Of a stretch of DNA of 64,000 nt, positions 18,403 through 28,288 are shown piece after piece. The stretch lies in the NCBI RefSeq assembly GCF_000152845.1, contig NZ_CH902584.1, forward strand, positions 608,620 to 672,619. The letters are read 5' to 3'. Each line of letters begins with the position of its first letter. Positions within the stretch are counted from its first letter, which is position 1. The notes beneath the pieces are model-generated. The model was not told the DNA's origin and did no database searches. It was given only the letters and a program-made list of their open reading frames with translations. The position numbers and the translations under genes are program-made. Source of the DNA: Roseovarius sp. 217. GTDB lineage: Bacteria; Pseudomonadota; Alphaproteobacteria; Rhodobacterales; Rhodobacteraceae.

Positions 18403-19054
18403 GCGCCTACACCTTTCCTAGCCCCAATAGCCAGCGCACCCATGATAACGCGGGCTTTTCTATCAGATGCCAACACAACCGGTGCCACACGGACAGACAA
18501 GCGCAACGGAACGTAACCCTCCACACGTAGAGGTGGTTCCAATCATAAATGGGAGAACCAACTCAAGACAATCCACTGCCTTTCCTGATAGGAACAATGA
18601 GAGTGACATAGGGTATCAGACAGACAGGTACCTTGGAATTCTAACCTGCTTCACGCCCGATATAAACATATCAATGTAGCCACGACCAGTCATCGCCGGA
18701 TCTGCAAGTGGAGTTATCGCTGAAAATTGGTGGTGGCCCTTGGTTCGACCCCGACCCTTGCACCGCCCGTGGCAAGAGTTTTCGTGTTTCGATCAGGGTG
18801 ACAGGCTGGTGATGTCAGCGCAAACGAAATGGTGAAAATTCGACGGCGCAAATCGCCTGCCGGAGAGCGTCAGAGTATTGCATTCAAGGACGGGATCAAG
18901 CACCTTCAAACCCCGTCTGATCACGCCGTCACCAACTTTCGGGCATGGCTCCGGCCAAGTTCACGCCGCATAATCAATCATACAAACAAGCCAGAGCCCC
19001 CAATACTCGGACCGCTCGGATGTTCCATTCTATACGAAGACCGACAGTGCATTA
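18403..19054 (-). other. 650-bp stretch without a recognisable gene
   Basis: I find no convincing coding frame on either strand. The frames present are short and have no family resemblance. It may include the promoter of the glycosyltransferase at 17233-18402 and the terminator of the upstream operon, but no clear hairpin with T run was found. Confidence 0.4.
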
Positions 19055-19957
19055 TCAAGTGGTCCTGAGACGGCCAAGCGTTCTGAGCATCAGATAGGTG
19101 GCATGAAACAGATAGCGCAAATTTCCCGGCTGCGCCTGCCAGGCTGCCCAGCCGTGAGAGGCGGCCGTTGTATATTGCCCGAGGGCTCGGTGGCCTCCGG
19201 CGATACGATGATGATGATGTGCCAGCACTCCGGGGTAGCGCCCTAGAAGATCATAATGTTTCTTCAAAATATGTTCCTGGGCGGCGAGGCGCTTCTTCGA
19301 GGAATGCGTGAGTGAGTTCTCAGACATCCGCTGCACGACGAGATCGTCGTCGATGAAAGCCACCGGCCCTAGGGACGCAACGCGTAGCATCAATTCCCAA
19401 TCGACCAAGGCGGGGAGTGCTTCGTCGAAACCGCCGATCTGGTCAAGAATGTCGTGCCGCACGACCAGCATTTGGGTCGAAATATAGTTCTCGAGCGCCA
19501 GGCTGGGTAGTATGTCACCTTCTAGCGGAGACGTTTCGGGGGCCGGGCGCCGGTATTTTACCGGGGTTTCAGGATGGGTGTCTTTCTTTATAAGCATGCC
19601 ACAATAGGCCGCGACGAAATCACTGTCCTGTAGGTAGTCCATCTGGCGTTTCAGCTTACCGGGTAGCCAGATATCGTCGCTGTCCTGAAATGCGATCCAA
19701 GGTGCTGTCGAGGATCTTATGCCGTGGTTCCGTGCCTGGCTGGGGCCCCGGTCTCCGGAATTGTGTAGAATCCGCAATCGCGGGTCGTCAATACTTTCGA
19801 GAACGGCAATCGTGCCGTCGGTCGAATTGTCATCGACAGCGATCAGTTCAATTGGATCATAATCCTGAGTCAGGACGCTTAGGACAGCCTCATGGACTGT
19901 TGTTTCACGGTTGAAGCAGGGTATTATCACTGACACGAGTGGACTCGCAGCCGTCAT
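19055..19957 (-). CDS. Glycosyltransferase family 2 protein
   Basis: A 300-residue GT-A glycosyltransferase. It begins VSVIIPCFNRETTVHEAVLS; the nucleotide-binding DDNSTDGT and the metal-binding DSDDIWLPGKL (DxD-like) are present, and the acceptor region has DWELMLRVA. Starting ATG overlaps the stop of the polymerase-like gene by 4 bp (ATGA), so the two are co-translated. Likely adds a sugar during polysaccharide repeat-unit assembly. Confidence 0.87.
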   Translation of the reverse strand: MTAASPLVSVIIPCFNRETTVHEAVLSVLTQDYDPIELIAVDDNSTDGTIAVLESIDDPRLRILHNSGDRGPSQARNHGIRSSTAPWIAFQDSDDIWLPGKLKRQMDYLQDSDFVAAYCGMLIKKDTHPETPVKYRRPAPETSPLEGDILPSLALENYISTQMLVVRHDILDQIGGFDEALPALVDWELMLRVASLGPVAFIDDDLVVQRMSENSLTHSSKKRLAAQEHILKKHYDLLGRYPGVLAHHHHRIAGGHRALGQYTTAASHGWAAWQAQPGNLRYLFHATYLMLRTLGRLRTT

Positions 19958-21414
19958 TTTAATGAACTTTCTTGCTTAACCCGTATTGAACTACGGGGTG
20001 TGTTCCGGTCGAATCGTGTATAGCGAGGTCTGTTCCCGGACTCTGGAGGGGGTTCAGTTTGCATCTCGGTCTTGTTGCTGTCCGAGGTGTACATCCAAGC
20101 CCCGGCGCCGACAAAGAACATCACAAAGGTCGCCATCGTGTCCCAGACGTGCACGGTGATCAACGTGAAGCATATAGCAGCCAGAGTTATACCGTAAGCC
20201 GTTCGGCAGCGCGTCACGTCGTTGCCGGATATTTGTGCTCGACACAGCATCAGCATGTGAAAGAAGAATGAGGTAACGATCAAAATGAACCCGACAAAAC
20301 CGTAGCGCATGGCTGTAACTAACCAGAAATTATCAACTGAAGATGTCAACCAATCCGGCCGGGCCCAGTCATTGAAACCAAGGCCAAATATAGGGTAGGT
20401 CCAGACAGAGGCCCAGCCGAACTGATTGGTCGCAATGCGCGTCCATCCTGTTCCGGAATTGAAAGTCATCGTTTCGATAATGATGGTGATTGGCGTTCGG
20501 TTCGAAGCTAGGTCGAGTGCAACATACAGAATGACGCTCAATATCAGGAAAAGGGTCCAACGCCCTCCCATGATACGGTTCCAGACCAGCAATCCGATTT
20601 GCATGGCGCACGCCAGCAACGGGGCGGACGAGAGCGACAGGAACGACATACCCAAAGTGAATGTAGCGGCGAACAAGGCCAGTGTTGGTCGGGCTGCAAA
20701 CAGATAAAAAACATTCGCCAGCGCAGTAGAGCAAAACAGCCCGAACAGGATTGGGTGATCAAAGACGGAATAGACCCGTTCCAGTCCCATCCTGCCATAG
20801 GCGCTGTCACCTCTGTAGGGGGCGTCGAAGACGATGCGAAACAGATCAGGAAGGATCATTTTGCCGGTCGTGGCCTCAATCAAGGCAAAGGGAAGTAGGC
20901 AAGCCATGGCGATCAGGATGAACCGGATCATGGCATTGTAATCCTGTAAATTTCGCACCAAAATCCTCCCGACAAAATACCCTCCGACCATTTCGACCAC
21001 GTTAATCCCGGCAAAAGGAATACGCTCAGTTCCATGCGAGACCACAAGGGCTAGCATGATCCAGAGGCCGAACAGGATGAACGTGAGATCGACAAACGTG
21101 AAACGTCCGGCTGCACCTTGTATAACTTTGATTGCGAACGGCACCGAAAAGACAAGGAGATATAACCGATTTGGCGACAGCCTCAGCCCCGCAACCTCCA
21201 TAGAGATAGGCAGTAGGATCGTTATCAGGAAAATTGTCAAAAGTGGAGACGCGGCCGCCCGTGTCGCTAGTACACGACGAGGTCCTGTCTGTTCCTGCGA
21301 GCCAGCCGTGGTCACGCGAATTCTCCGCAAAAGAGGGTCAAAAAGAGAGCCGTGCGCCTTCATCGCAGGGAATGGCAATTCGTATTGCCGGTTTCCTAGC
21401 ATACATGACATCAA
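19954..21414 (-). CDS. O-antigen polymerase/ligase-like membrane protein (Wzy-like)
   Basis: About 486 residues with 10-12 hydrophobic segments, a short polar N terminus and a charged C-terminal tail. The large loop with GTGWTRIATNQFGWASVWTY then PIFGLGFNDWARPDW resembles the periplasmic loop of O-antigen ligase/polymerase proteins, where LxGxGxx-type motifs are common. Several Met codons near the start (21414, 21402, 21363) leave the start uncertain. It would polymerise or ligate lipid-linked repeat units at the outer face of the inner membrane. Coupled with the GT2 gene downstream. Alternative: another multi-spanning polysaccharide protein. Confidence 0.7.
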   Translation of the reverse strand: MMSCMLGNRQYELPFPAMKAHGSLFDPLLRRIRVTTAGSQEQTGPRRVLATRAAASPLLTIFLITILLPISMEVAGLRLSPNRLYLLVFSVPFAIKVIQGAAGRFTFVDLTFILFGLWIMLALVVSHGTERIPFAGINVVEMVGGYFVGRILVRNLQDYNAMIRFILIAMACLLPFALIEATTGKMILPDLFRIVFDAPYRGDSAYGRMGLERVYSVFDHPILFGLFCSTALANVFYLFAARPTLALFAATFTLGMSFLSLSSAPLLACAMQIGLLVWNRIMGGRWTLFLILSVILYVALDLASNRTPITIIIETMTFNSGTGWTRIATNQFGWASVWTYPIFGLGFNDWARPDWLTSSVDNFWLVTAMRYGFVGFILIVTSFFFHMLMLCRAQISGNDVTRCRTAYGITLAAICFTLITVHVWDTMATFVMFFVGAGAWMYTSDSNKTEMQTEPPPESGNRPRYTRFDRNTPRSSIRVKQESSLK

Positions 21415-22145
21415 GCGGGTTCCAAATTTTTTGGGGGCAGAATTAATTTATAGCCTTGGCTCTAGCATTTGTGGGCTTGCCTGATCCTGTCCTCCGGATG
21501 GGGAGTTGCTCAATGACGCACGGTTCAAGGAGCCACCACAGCAGAACGAGAAATGCCGACTCTTTTCATGACGCTTGCCCTTTATGTGTCAAATACTCAT
21601 TTTTTGTTTTCACCGCGGGAGTGGGAAATTTTAAAGGCGGGCGCTCTTTCCAGCGATTGCCTATCACGAATCAACCAAGATTGTTCAGGAACTATTTCCC
21701 CGTTCAAGCGACTTTGTTCACGACCTGACGACAATCGCCGGTGAGGAGGTTTTGCTGGTCCGAAGCCAATTTGCCGAAAAAGGCTGAATTTCAATGTCTT
21801 CATAAAATGCGCCGCGTATTTTTCGATTCTGGCCAAATTATGTCTTGTTTTAGGCAGTCCAGGGGAGTTCACTGTTAACTGGGACGTAGATGCAAGTATG
21901 TGCCGCTCATTCGGTGTTTTCATTGGAATGGATTGTCCTGCATTGGATGTCGAATGCCTACTCGCTTATGAATGTGTGTAGAGGCAATTAGTTACGACCT
22001 TTGGTTACTTTTCAGAAACGCCTGTCAGCAGGCGCGGTTCTGAACTGAAAAGGCCAAGCGCCGCAGGTCAGTAGTTGTTTGGTGAAAAGATCTAACCGTT
22101 TTGCCCTAAGACCTCTTGGGGCCGTAATAATTCTAGGAGGTTTCC
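21415..22145 (+). other. Leader region of the giant gene; nested inverted repeat, no clear gene
   Basis: No complete gene is evident in these 730 bp. A plus-strand frame near 21650-21778 (FPAIAYHESTKIVQELFPRS and onward) looks protein-like but has a stop just upstream, so it may be a remnant. At 22008-22052 an 8-bp repeat CTTTTCAG/CTGAAAAG encloses CGCCTG/CAGGCG, a nested hairpin about 95 bp before the giant gene. No T run follows, so it may be a leader structure or operator rather than a terminator. Confidence 0.4.
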
Positions 22146-25100
22146 ATGCCTTTGTCGGTATTGAATGGACTTGTTCTGCATCTGGAAACAGCGTCGGGAT
22201 TAACCACGCAGAGTGGGACAGTTACGCGATGGGAGGATGCTTCCGCGTCCAATATCGTCCTAAATGCATCGGGAGATCCTACCCTCGTATCAGGGCTAAC
22301 GCCAGCTGGCCTTCCAGCTATAGCTTTTGACGGGGAGGAAGACACGCTTAGGGCAGTTCTCGGACTGAGTGCTCTGCCCACTGGTAGTGCAGACCGGACG
22401 GTGTTCTTTGTGGTCGATTATCTGGGCACAAACGGGCGGTCATCTGGTGTGACCTATGGCACCAGCACGACCAATCAGACGTTTGGTCTGGTGGCGGGCG
22501 GTACTACGGGCAACTACGGGGTTCAGGGCTGGGGCGGCCAAAACGATTTTGACAGTGGAACGAATGGCATCTCACCGGGTTGGGCGGTGCAGTCGGTGGT
22601 GCTTAGTGACGATGTTCTGTCGCAGTATCTCGACGGGGTCCTGATCGATACTGATACGCATACGTTTAACACCACGTTGACCCAACTGGTGCTGGGAGCC
22701 CATATCGGGGGGCTTGCCGAAGGCGAAATGAACATTGCTGCCGTATTGATCTATGACCGGGCGCTGAACGCAGTGGAGCGGGCAGATGTCGAAACCTATC
22801 TGACTAACAAATACCTGACAGACGACGGCATAAACGACACACCGATCGCAGTTGGCGAGATCCTGGATGCGGGGATAGGAGTCACGACCGAGCTGGATAT
22901 TCTCGGCAATGACTATGATGATGCTGTCTTGGACGGTTCGGCGATCACCATCTTAGATGGTCCGGATCATGGGACGATCGACAGCATTGATCCGGTGACC
23001 GGGCGCGTCACATACACCCATAACGGAAGCAGCGGTAGTTCGGACAGCTTCACCTACCAGTTAACTGATGCGAACGGAGCGGTGTCCGACGTGGCGACGG
23101 CCAGCTTGGATATCGGAACGCTGCCTTTGTCACTGGATGGGTTCCGTGACGAAGCCGTTGTTTCCCGTGGAGATATGACAGGGGGGTCGCCTTTTTTCCT
23201 GCCAATCTCGATGACCTTCCTGCCCGACAACCGGATGCTTTTGCTGTCCAAGGACGGGGAGATTCGGATTGTTGACCCGGAAACCGGGTCAAACAGCATC
23301 TATATGACCATCAACAATATCGATTCTGGCCAGGAGCGGGGCCTGCTGGACATCACGCTTGACCCCGATTTCGAGAATAACGGCTATTTCTATCTCTACT
23401 ATACACCGAACAATCCGGAAAATGCCCGCATAGCGCGGTTCGAACATCAGGAAAATTCAGGGGGGCTTACCTCGACGGGGGCTTTGAACAGCGAATTTAC
23501 CGTTTGGGAAGACACCGATGGATATTTGGCCTGTTGCCATTATGGCGGGGGTTTGGATTTTGGCCCCGATGACAAGCTTTGGCTGACCACCTCTGACAAG
23601 TTCCAGTCTACAACCCCGGGCGAAGGTGCCGCGGGCGGGAATGATATCATGCTTGATCCGGCGTCGTCCTCGGGCAAGATCATTCGGGTCAATTCGGACG
23701 GCACGGTGCCGGATGGGTCGGATGGCTGGGCGGCTAACCCTTGGGTAGATCCCAACGACGGCTTTAACGATTATGCTTGGGCCTACGGCCTGCGAAATCC
23801 CTTTCGCGCGCGGTGGGATGCGGAATATGGCCAATTCTACATCGGTGAGGTCGGTGGCAATCAGCAGCTGATCGCTCATGACGATATTCATACCAGCTCG
23901 CTGAATCAGGCTGGTGCGTTTTATGGCTGGCCCTTCTACGAAGGCACGCCCAACACCTATGTGAATGGTGGGGCGAGCCCGGAAGATCCAAACGACTATC
24001 CACTGCCGGATAACGACCTTGCTGATGCGGCCGCCGGTGATTTTTATTCTGCGCCGATCTTCTCAATCGACCATCAGGGGCAGTCGACCTCGATTACAGG
24101 CGGTGAAGTCTATCGCGGCGACATGTTTCCGGAGGAGTGGGACGGAGTTTACTTCTACGGCGATTACACCAATGATTTCATCAAGTACTTGGTCTTGGAT
24201 GATACCGGCACGCAGGTTCTAGGGAACTTTGATTTTAAACCATCAGCTCAGCTTCCGGGCACCACGAATGAGATTGTCTCGCTGACTGTAGGAGAAGACG
24301 GCGCACTGTATTATGTGATGATAGCTTCTGGTGAGGTGCGCCGAATTACTTTTGACAGCAACGCTGCGCCGGCGATTGTCGCGACCAGCCTCACACCGCT
24401 CACAGGTGACCTGCCGCTGGTAGTCACCTTTACGGCATCTATCACTGACGCCGAAGGTGATGCGATGACCTATAGGCTGAACTTTGGGGATGGGACAATC
24501 GTCAATGACGTGGTTGCCGTCGATGGTATAATTTCGGTCCAGCACACCTATACGATTGATGGCCGCTATAACGTGTCGCTGTCGGTATCTGACCCGGGCC
24601 ATACGGTGCTTTCATCGGCTTTCCAGATCGAGGCAGGGGATGTCAACTTCGCTCCTGTTATCACCGACGAACAATCGGATCTGGCCATCGGAGGTGCCGG
24701 TACAACTGAGATCACTTTTACAGCTACCGCAATTGACCCCGACAATGATGCGATGAACTACGTCTGGCACTTCGGCGACGGAAATAGCGCCACCGGGGTG
24801 GTTGGGCCGACCGGAGAAGTCACGGCCAGCCATACTTATGCCACCGAAGGCTCGTTTGAAGCCTTTCTCGAGGTGACGGACGGGACTGATACCACCTTTT
24901 CGTCAAATATAGAGATACAGGTTGGAATTTCAGATCAGGTTCCTGTAACGGGCGGTTTGGTGCTGCTGTTGCAGTCGGATATCAAGATTGGCTTAGCAGC
25001 GGGCAATACGGTTTCGGCTTGGCTGGACGGCTCGGGTAGCGGCAACAACCTGTTTGCTCAGGGTGATCCGCAGCTTGTGGCCAATGCAACGCCAACGGGT

Positions 25101-28100
25101 CAGGCCGCGCTTGCTTTTGATGGCGCAGACGACCTTCTGGAGCGGGTCAATTCTACCGACACGATTTTCAACCTCCCCACCGGCAACGCGGACCGGACGA
25201 TGTTCTTTGTGGTTGATTATCTGGGCACGAACGGGCGGTCATCTGGTGTGACCTATGGCACGAGCACGACCAATCAGACCTTTGGTCTGGTGGCTGACGG
25301 TTCTACGGGCAATTACGGGGTTCAGGGCTGGGGTGGTCAAAACGATTTTGACAGTGGAGCGGATGGCATCTCACCGGGTTGGGCGGTGCAATCGGTGGTG
25401 CTTAATGACGATGTTCTGTCGCAGTATCTCGACGGGAACCTGATCGATACCGACGCGCACACATTCAACACCACGCTGACCAAGCTGGTTCTGGGGGCCC
25501 ATATCAAGGGGGCTGCCGAAGGCGAAATGAACATTGCTGCCGTACTGATCTATGATCGGGCGCTGAACGAGAGTGAACGCGTGCAGGTTGAAGACTTCCT
25601 GCAGACGAAATATATCACCGATCCTAACAATATTGCGCCGGTTGCTGCCGATGATGCGGTGACCTTTGTCGAAGACACGGCTATTGTCGGGAATGTTTTG
25701 GCCGACAATGGCAACGGAGTGGACAACGATGCCAATGGCGACACTTTGAGCGTGTCGCTGCTCAGCGATGTCAGTAATGGTACGCTTGTGCTGAACGCGG
25801 ACGGGACGTTCAGCTACACAGCAGATGCGAATTACAACGATGTGGACAGCTTTATCTACCAGTTGAGCGACGGGAAGGGCGGCGTTGATCAAGCGACTGT
25901 CAACCTGACTGGAACACCTGTCGACGATCTGGCGGATGCGGTGGATGACGCCTATGGGACGGCAGTCGATACGGCGCTTGTCGTGACTGCTGCGACCGGT
26001 GTGTTGTCCAACGATACGGATGCCGAAGGCGATCCGTTCACGGCCAGCTTGCTGAGCGATGTGTCTGATGGAACGCTGGCGTTCAACACCGATGGCAGCT
26101 TCAGCTACACCCCGAATTCTGGGTTTAGCGGCTTGGACAGGTTCACCTATCAGGTAACCGGCGGCGACAGTGCCACGGTCACGGTAACGGTGGGAGGCCC
26201 GCAGGGCGTGCCGGTGACAGCTGGGTTGGTTGCGGCCTATGAATCGGGCGAGAATGTCAGTCTTGGGGCCGGCAATACGGTAAGCGGTTGGCTGGACGGG
26301 TCAGGTCGGGGCAACGATCTTCTAGCACAGGGCGATCCGACGCTGGTTGCCAATGCAACGCCGACAGGTCAGTCGGCGATTGCCTTTGACGGGGCTGGTG
26401 ATCTGCTGGAAAGGGTCAACGCTACCAACACGCTGAGCGGCCTGTCTTCCGGCAACGCGGACCGGACGATATTCTTTGTGGTTGATTATCTGGACACGAA
26501 CGGGCGGTCATCTGGTGTGACCTATGGCACGAGCACGACCAATCAGACCTTTGGTCTGGTGGCTGACGGTTCTACGGGCAATTACGGGGTTCAGGGCTGG
26601 GGTGGTCAAAACGATTTTGACAGTGGAGCGGATGGCATCTCACCGGGTTGGGCGGTGCAATCGGTGGTGCTTAATGACGATGTTCTGTCGCAGTATCTCG
26701 ACGGGAACCTGATCGATACCGACGCGCACACATTCAACACCACGCTGACCAAGCTGGTTCTGGGGGCCCATATCAAGGGGGCTGCCGAAGGCGAAATGAA
26801 CATTGCTGCCGTACTGATCTATGATCGGGCGCTGAACGAGAGTGAACGCGTGCAGGTTGAAGACTTCCTGCAGACGAAATATATCACCGATCCTAACAAT
26901 ATTGCGCCGGTTGCTGCCGATGATGCGGTGACCTTTGTCGAAGACACGGCTATTGTCGGGAATGTTTTGGCCGACAATGGCAACGGAGTGGACAACGATG
27001 CCAATGGCGACACTTTGAGCGTGTCGCTGCTCAGCGATGTCAGTAATGGTACGCTTGTGCTGAACGCGGACGGGACGTTCAGCTACACAGCAGATGCGAA
27101 TTACAACGATGTGGACAGCTTTATCTACCAGTTGAGCGACGGGAAGGGCGGCGTTGATCAAGCGACTGTCAACCTGACTGGAACACCTGTCGACGATCTG
27201 GCGGATGCGGTGGATGACGCCTATGGGACGGCAGTCGATACGGCGCTTGTCGTGACTGCTGCGACCGGTGTGTTGTCCAACGATACGGATGCCGAAGGCG
27301 ATCCGTTCACGGCCAGCTTGCTGAGCGATGTGTCTGATGGAACGCTGGCGTTCAACACCGATGGCAGCTTCAGCTACACCCCGAATTCTGGGTTTAGCGG
27401 CTTGGACAGGTTCACCTATCAGGTAACCGGCGGCGACAGTGCCACGGTCACGGTAACGGTGGGAGGCCCGCAGGGCGTGCCGGTGACAGCTGGGTTGGTT
27501 GCGGCCTATGAATCGGGCGAGAATGTCAGTCTTGGGGCCGGCAATACGGTAAGCGGTTGGCTGGACGGGTCAGGTCGGGGCAACGATCTTCTAGCACAGG
27601 GCGATCCGACGCTGGTTGCCAATGCAACGCCGACAGGTCAGTCGGCGATTGCCTTTGACGGGGCTGGTGATCTGCTGGAAAGGGTCAACGCTACCAACAC
27701 GCTGAGCGGCCTGTCTTCCGGCAACGCGGACCGGACGATATTCTTTGTGGTTGATTATCTGGATCACGAAGGGCTTTCCGCAGGTGTTGCCTATGGTGAC
27801 GGGGCGCAGAACGAAACCTTTGGTCTGGTTTCCAGCTGGAATAACGAAACCCTTTCGGTGCAGGGATATGGCGGATCAAACGACTTCGATTCAGGCATTA
27901 ATGCGGTAAACCCTGGCTGGCTTGTGCAGTCGGTGGTGCTGGATGATGACGTGTTCAACCACTATCTGAATGGTGGGCTGATCGACAGTGGCAGCCATAC
28001 GTTCAACACCGACCTGCAACGTCTTGTGTTGGGTGAGGAGATCAGGGGCAAGGGTGAAACCCAAATCGAAATCGCTGCTGTCCTGATCTATGATCGAGCG

Positions 28101-28178
28101 CTTGATGAGTTAGAGCGCGAGCAGGTCGAAAACTATCTTCAGCTAACCTATGTTGATGATACCTTTATATTTGGATGA
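22146..28178 (+). CDS. Giant multidomain surface-type protein: LamG-like modules, PQQ-sugar-dehydrogenase-like propeller, PKD and cadherin-like repeats
   Basis: A 2010-residue protein; AGGAGG at 22135-22140 fixes ATG 22146. Order: LamG-like module (1-227), cadherin-like repeat (230-327), a soluble glucose/sorbosone-dehydrogenase-type beta-propeller (about 327-740), two PKD domains (742-930), LamG (932-1160), cadherin/VCBS pair (1162-1352), LamG (1354-1582), a second identical pair, final LamG (1777-2010). In the propeller, H465 (CCHYGGGLDFGPD) matches the catalytic histidine region and GLRNPFRARWD the conserved arginine segment, so sugar oxidation is possible. No N-terminal signal peptide or RTX nonapeptides; the C terminus VDDTFIFG, acidic then hydrophobic, would suit type I secretion (inference). 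Likely a secreted polysaccharide-binding or adhesin-like protein. The first module alone is clearly diverged from the other three. Confidence 0.85.
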   Translation: MPLSVLNGLVLHLETASGLTTQSGTVTRWEDASASNIVLNASGDPTLVSGLTPAGLPAIAFDGEEDTLRAVLGLSALPTGSADRTVFFVVDYLGTNGRSSGVTYGTSTTNQTFGLVAGGTTGNYGVQGWGGQNDFDSGTNGISPGWAVQSVVLSDDVLSQYLDGVLIDTDTHTFNTTLTQLVLGAHIGGLAEGEMNIAAVLIYDRALNAVERADVETYLTNKYLTDDGINDTPIAVGEILDAGIGVTTELDILGNDYDDAVLDGSAITILDGPDHGTIDSIDPVTGRVTYTHNGSSGSSDSFTYQLTDANGAVSDVATASLDIGTLPLSLDGFRDEAVVSRGDMTGGSPFFLPISMTFLPDNRMLLLSKDGEIRIVDPETGSNSIYMTINNIDSGQERGLLDITLDPDFENNGYFYLYYTPNNPENARIARFEHQENSGGLTSTGALNSEFTVWEDTDGYLACCHYGGGLDFGPDDKLWLTTSDKFQSTTPGEGAAGGNDIMLDPASSSGKIIRVNSDGTVPDGSDGWAANPWVDPNDGFNDYAWAYGLRNPFRARWDAEYGQFYIGEVGGNQQLIAHDDIHTSSLNQAGAFYGWPFYEGTPNTYVNGGASPEDPNDYPLPDNDLADAAAGDFYSAPIFSIDHQGQSTSITGGEVYRGDMFPEEWDGVYFYGDYTNDFIKYLVLDDTGTQVLGNFDFKPSAQLPGTTNEIVSLTVGEDGALYYVMIASGEVRRITFDSNAAPAIVATSLTPLTGDLPLVVTFTASITDAEGDAMTYRLNFGDGTIVNDVVAVDGIISVQHTYTIDGRYNVSLSVSDPGHTVLSSAFQIEAGDVNFAPVITDEQSDLAIGGAGTTEITFTATAIDPDNDAMNYVWHFGDGNSATGVVGPTGEVTASHTYATEGSFEAFLEVTDGTDTTFSSNIEIQVGISDQVPVTGGLVLLLQSDIKIGLAAGNTVSAWLDGSGSGNNLFAQGDPQLVANATPTGQAALAFDGADDLLERVNSTDTIFNLPTGNADRTMFFVVDYLGTNGRSSGVTYGTSTTNQTFGLVADGSTGNYGVQGWGGQNDFDSGADGISPGWAVQSVVLNDDVLSQYLDGNLIDTDAHTFNTTLTKLVLGAHIKGAAEGEMNIAAVLIYDRALNESERVQVEDFLQTKYITDPNNIAPVAADDAVTFVEDTAIVGNVLADNGNGVDNDANGDTLSVSLLSDVSNGTLVLNADGTFSYTADANYNDVDSFIYQLSDGKGGVDQATVNLTGTPVDDLADAVDDAYGTAVDTALVVTAATGVLSNDTDAEGDPFTASLLSDVSDGTLAFNTDGSFSYTPNSGFSGLDRFTYQVTGGDSATVTVTVGGPQGVPVTAGLVAAYESGENVSLGAGNTVSGWLDGSGRGNDLLAQGDPTLVANATPTGQSAIAFDGAGDLLERVNATNTLSGLSSGNADRTIFFVVDYLDTNGRSSGVTYGTSTTNQTFGLVADGSTGNYGVQGWGGQNDFDSGADGISPGWAVQSVVLNDDVLSQYLDGNLIDTDAHTFNTTLTKLVLGAHIKGAAEGEMNIAAVLIYDRALNESERVQVEDFLQTKYITDPNNIAPVAADDAVTFVEDTAIVGNVLADNGNGVDNDANGDTLSVSLLSDVSNGTLVLNADGTFSYTADANYNDVDSFIYQLSDGKGGVDQATVNLTGTPVDDLADAVDDAYGTAVDTALVVTAATGVLSNDTDAEGDPFTASLLSDVSDGTLAFNTDGSFSYTPNSGFSGLDRFTYQVTGGDSATVTVTVGGPQGVPVTAGLVAAYESGENVSLGAGNTVSGWLDGSGRGNDLLAQGDPTLVANATPTGQSAIAFDGAGDLLERVNATNTLSGLSSGNADRTIFFVVDYLDHEGLSAGVAYGDGAQNETFGLVSSWNNETLSVQGYGGSNDFDSGINAVNPGWLVQSVVLDDDVFNHYLNGGLIDSGSHTFNTDLQRLVLGEEIRGKGETQIEIAAVLIYDRALDELEREQVENYLQLTYVDDTFIFG
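25226..26494 (+). repeat. Tandem repeat copy 1 (1269 bp)
   Basis: Unit of 423 codons inside the giant gene, directly followed by a second copy with the same sequence at every position compared. The left boundary is set by G25225 versus A26494. The unit holds one LamG-like half, two cadherin/VCBS-type domains and the start of the next LamG. Confidence 0.9.
26495..27763 (+). repeat. Tandem repeat copy 2 (1269 bp)
   Basis: Second copy, in frame. Identity ends at 27763: 27764 is T where copy 2 has C at 26495. After that the final LamG module diverges. Absence of any silent difference implies very recent duplication or ongoing gene conversion. Confidence 0.9.
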
Positions 28179-28288
28179 ACATAGGATTTTCACGCAGACA
28201 TTTATTGGATAGCATTGCGCAGTGCTTTTCAACGCGGGGTGCGCAAAGTCAGGCACACTTGGCGTTAAATTATTCGGATCCCTCCTAA

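Noticed and set aside
25371..27161. Pair of identical 173-codon minus-strand frames (25371-25892 and 26640-27161)
   Set aside because: They are identical only because they are antisense to the 1269-bp tandem repeat.
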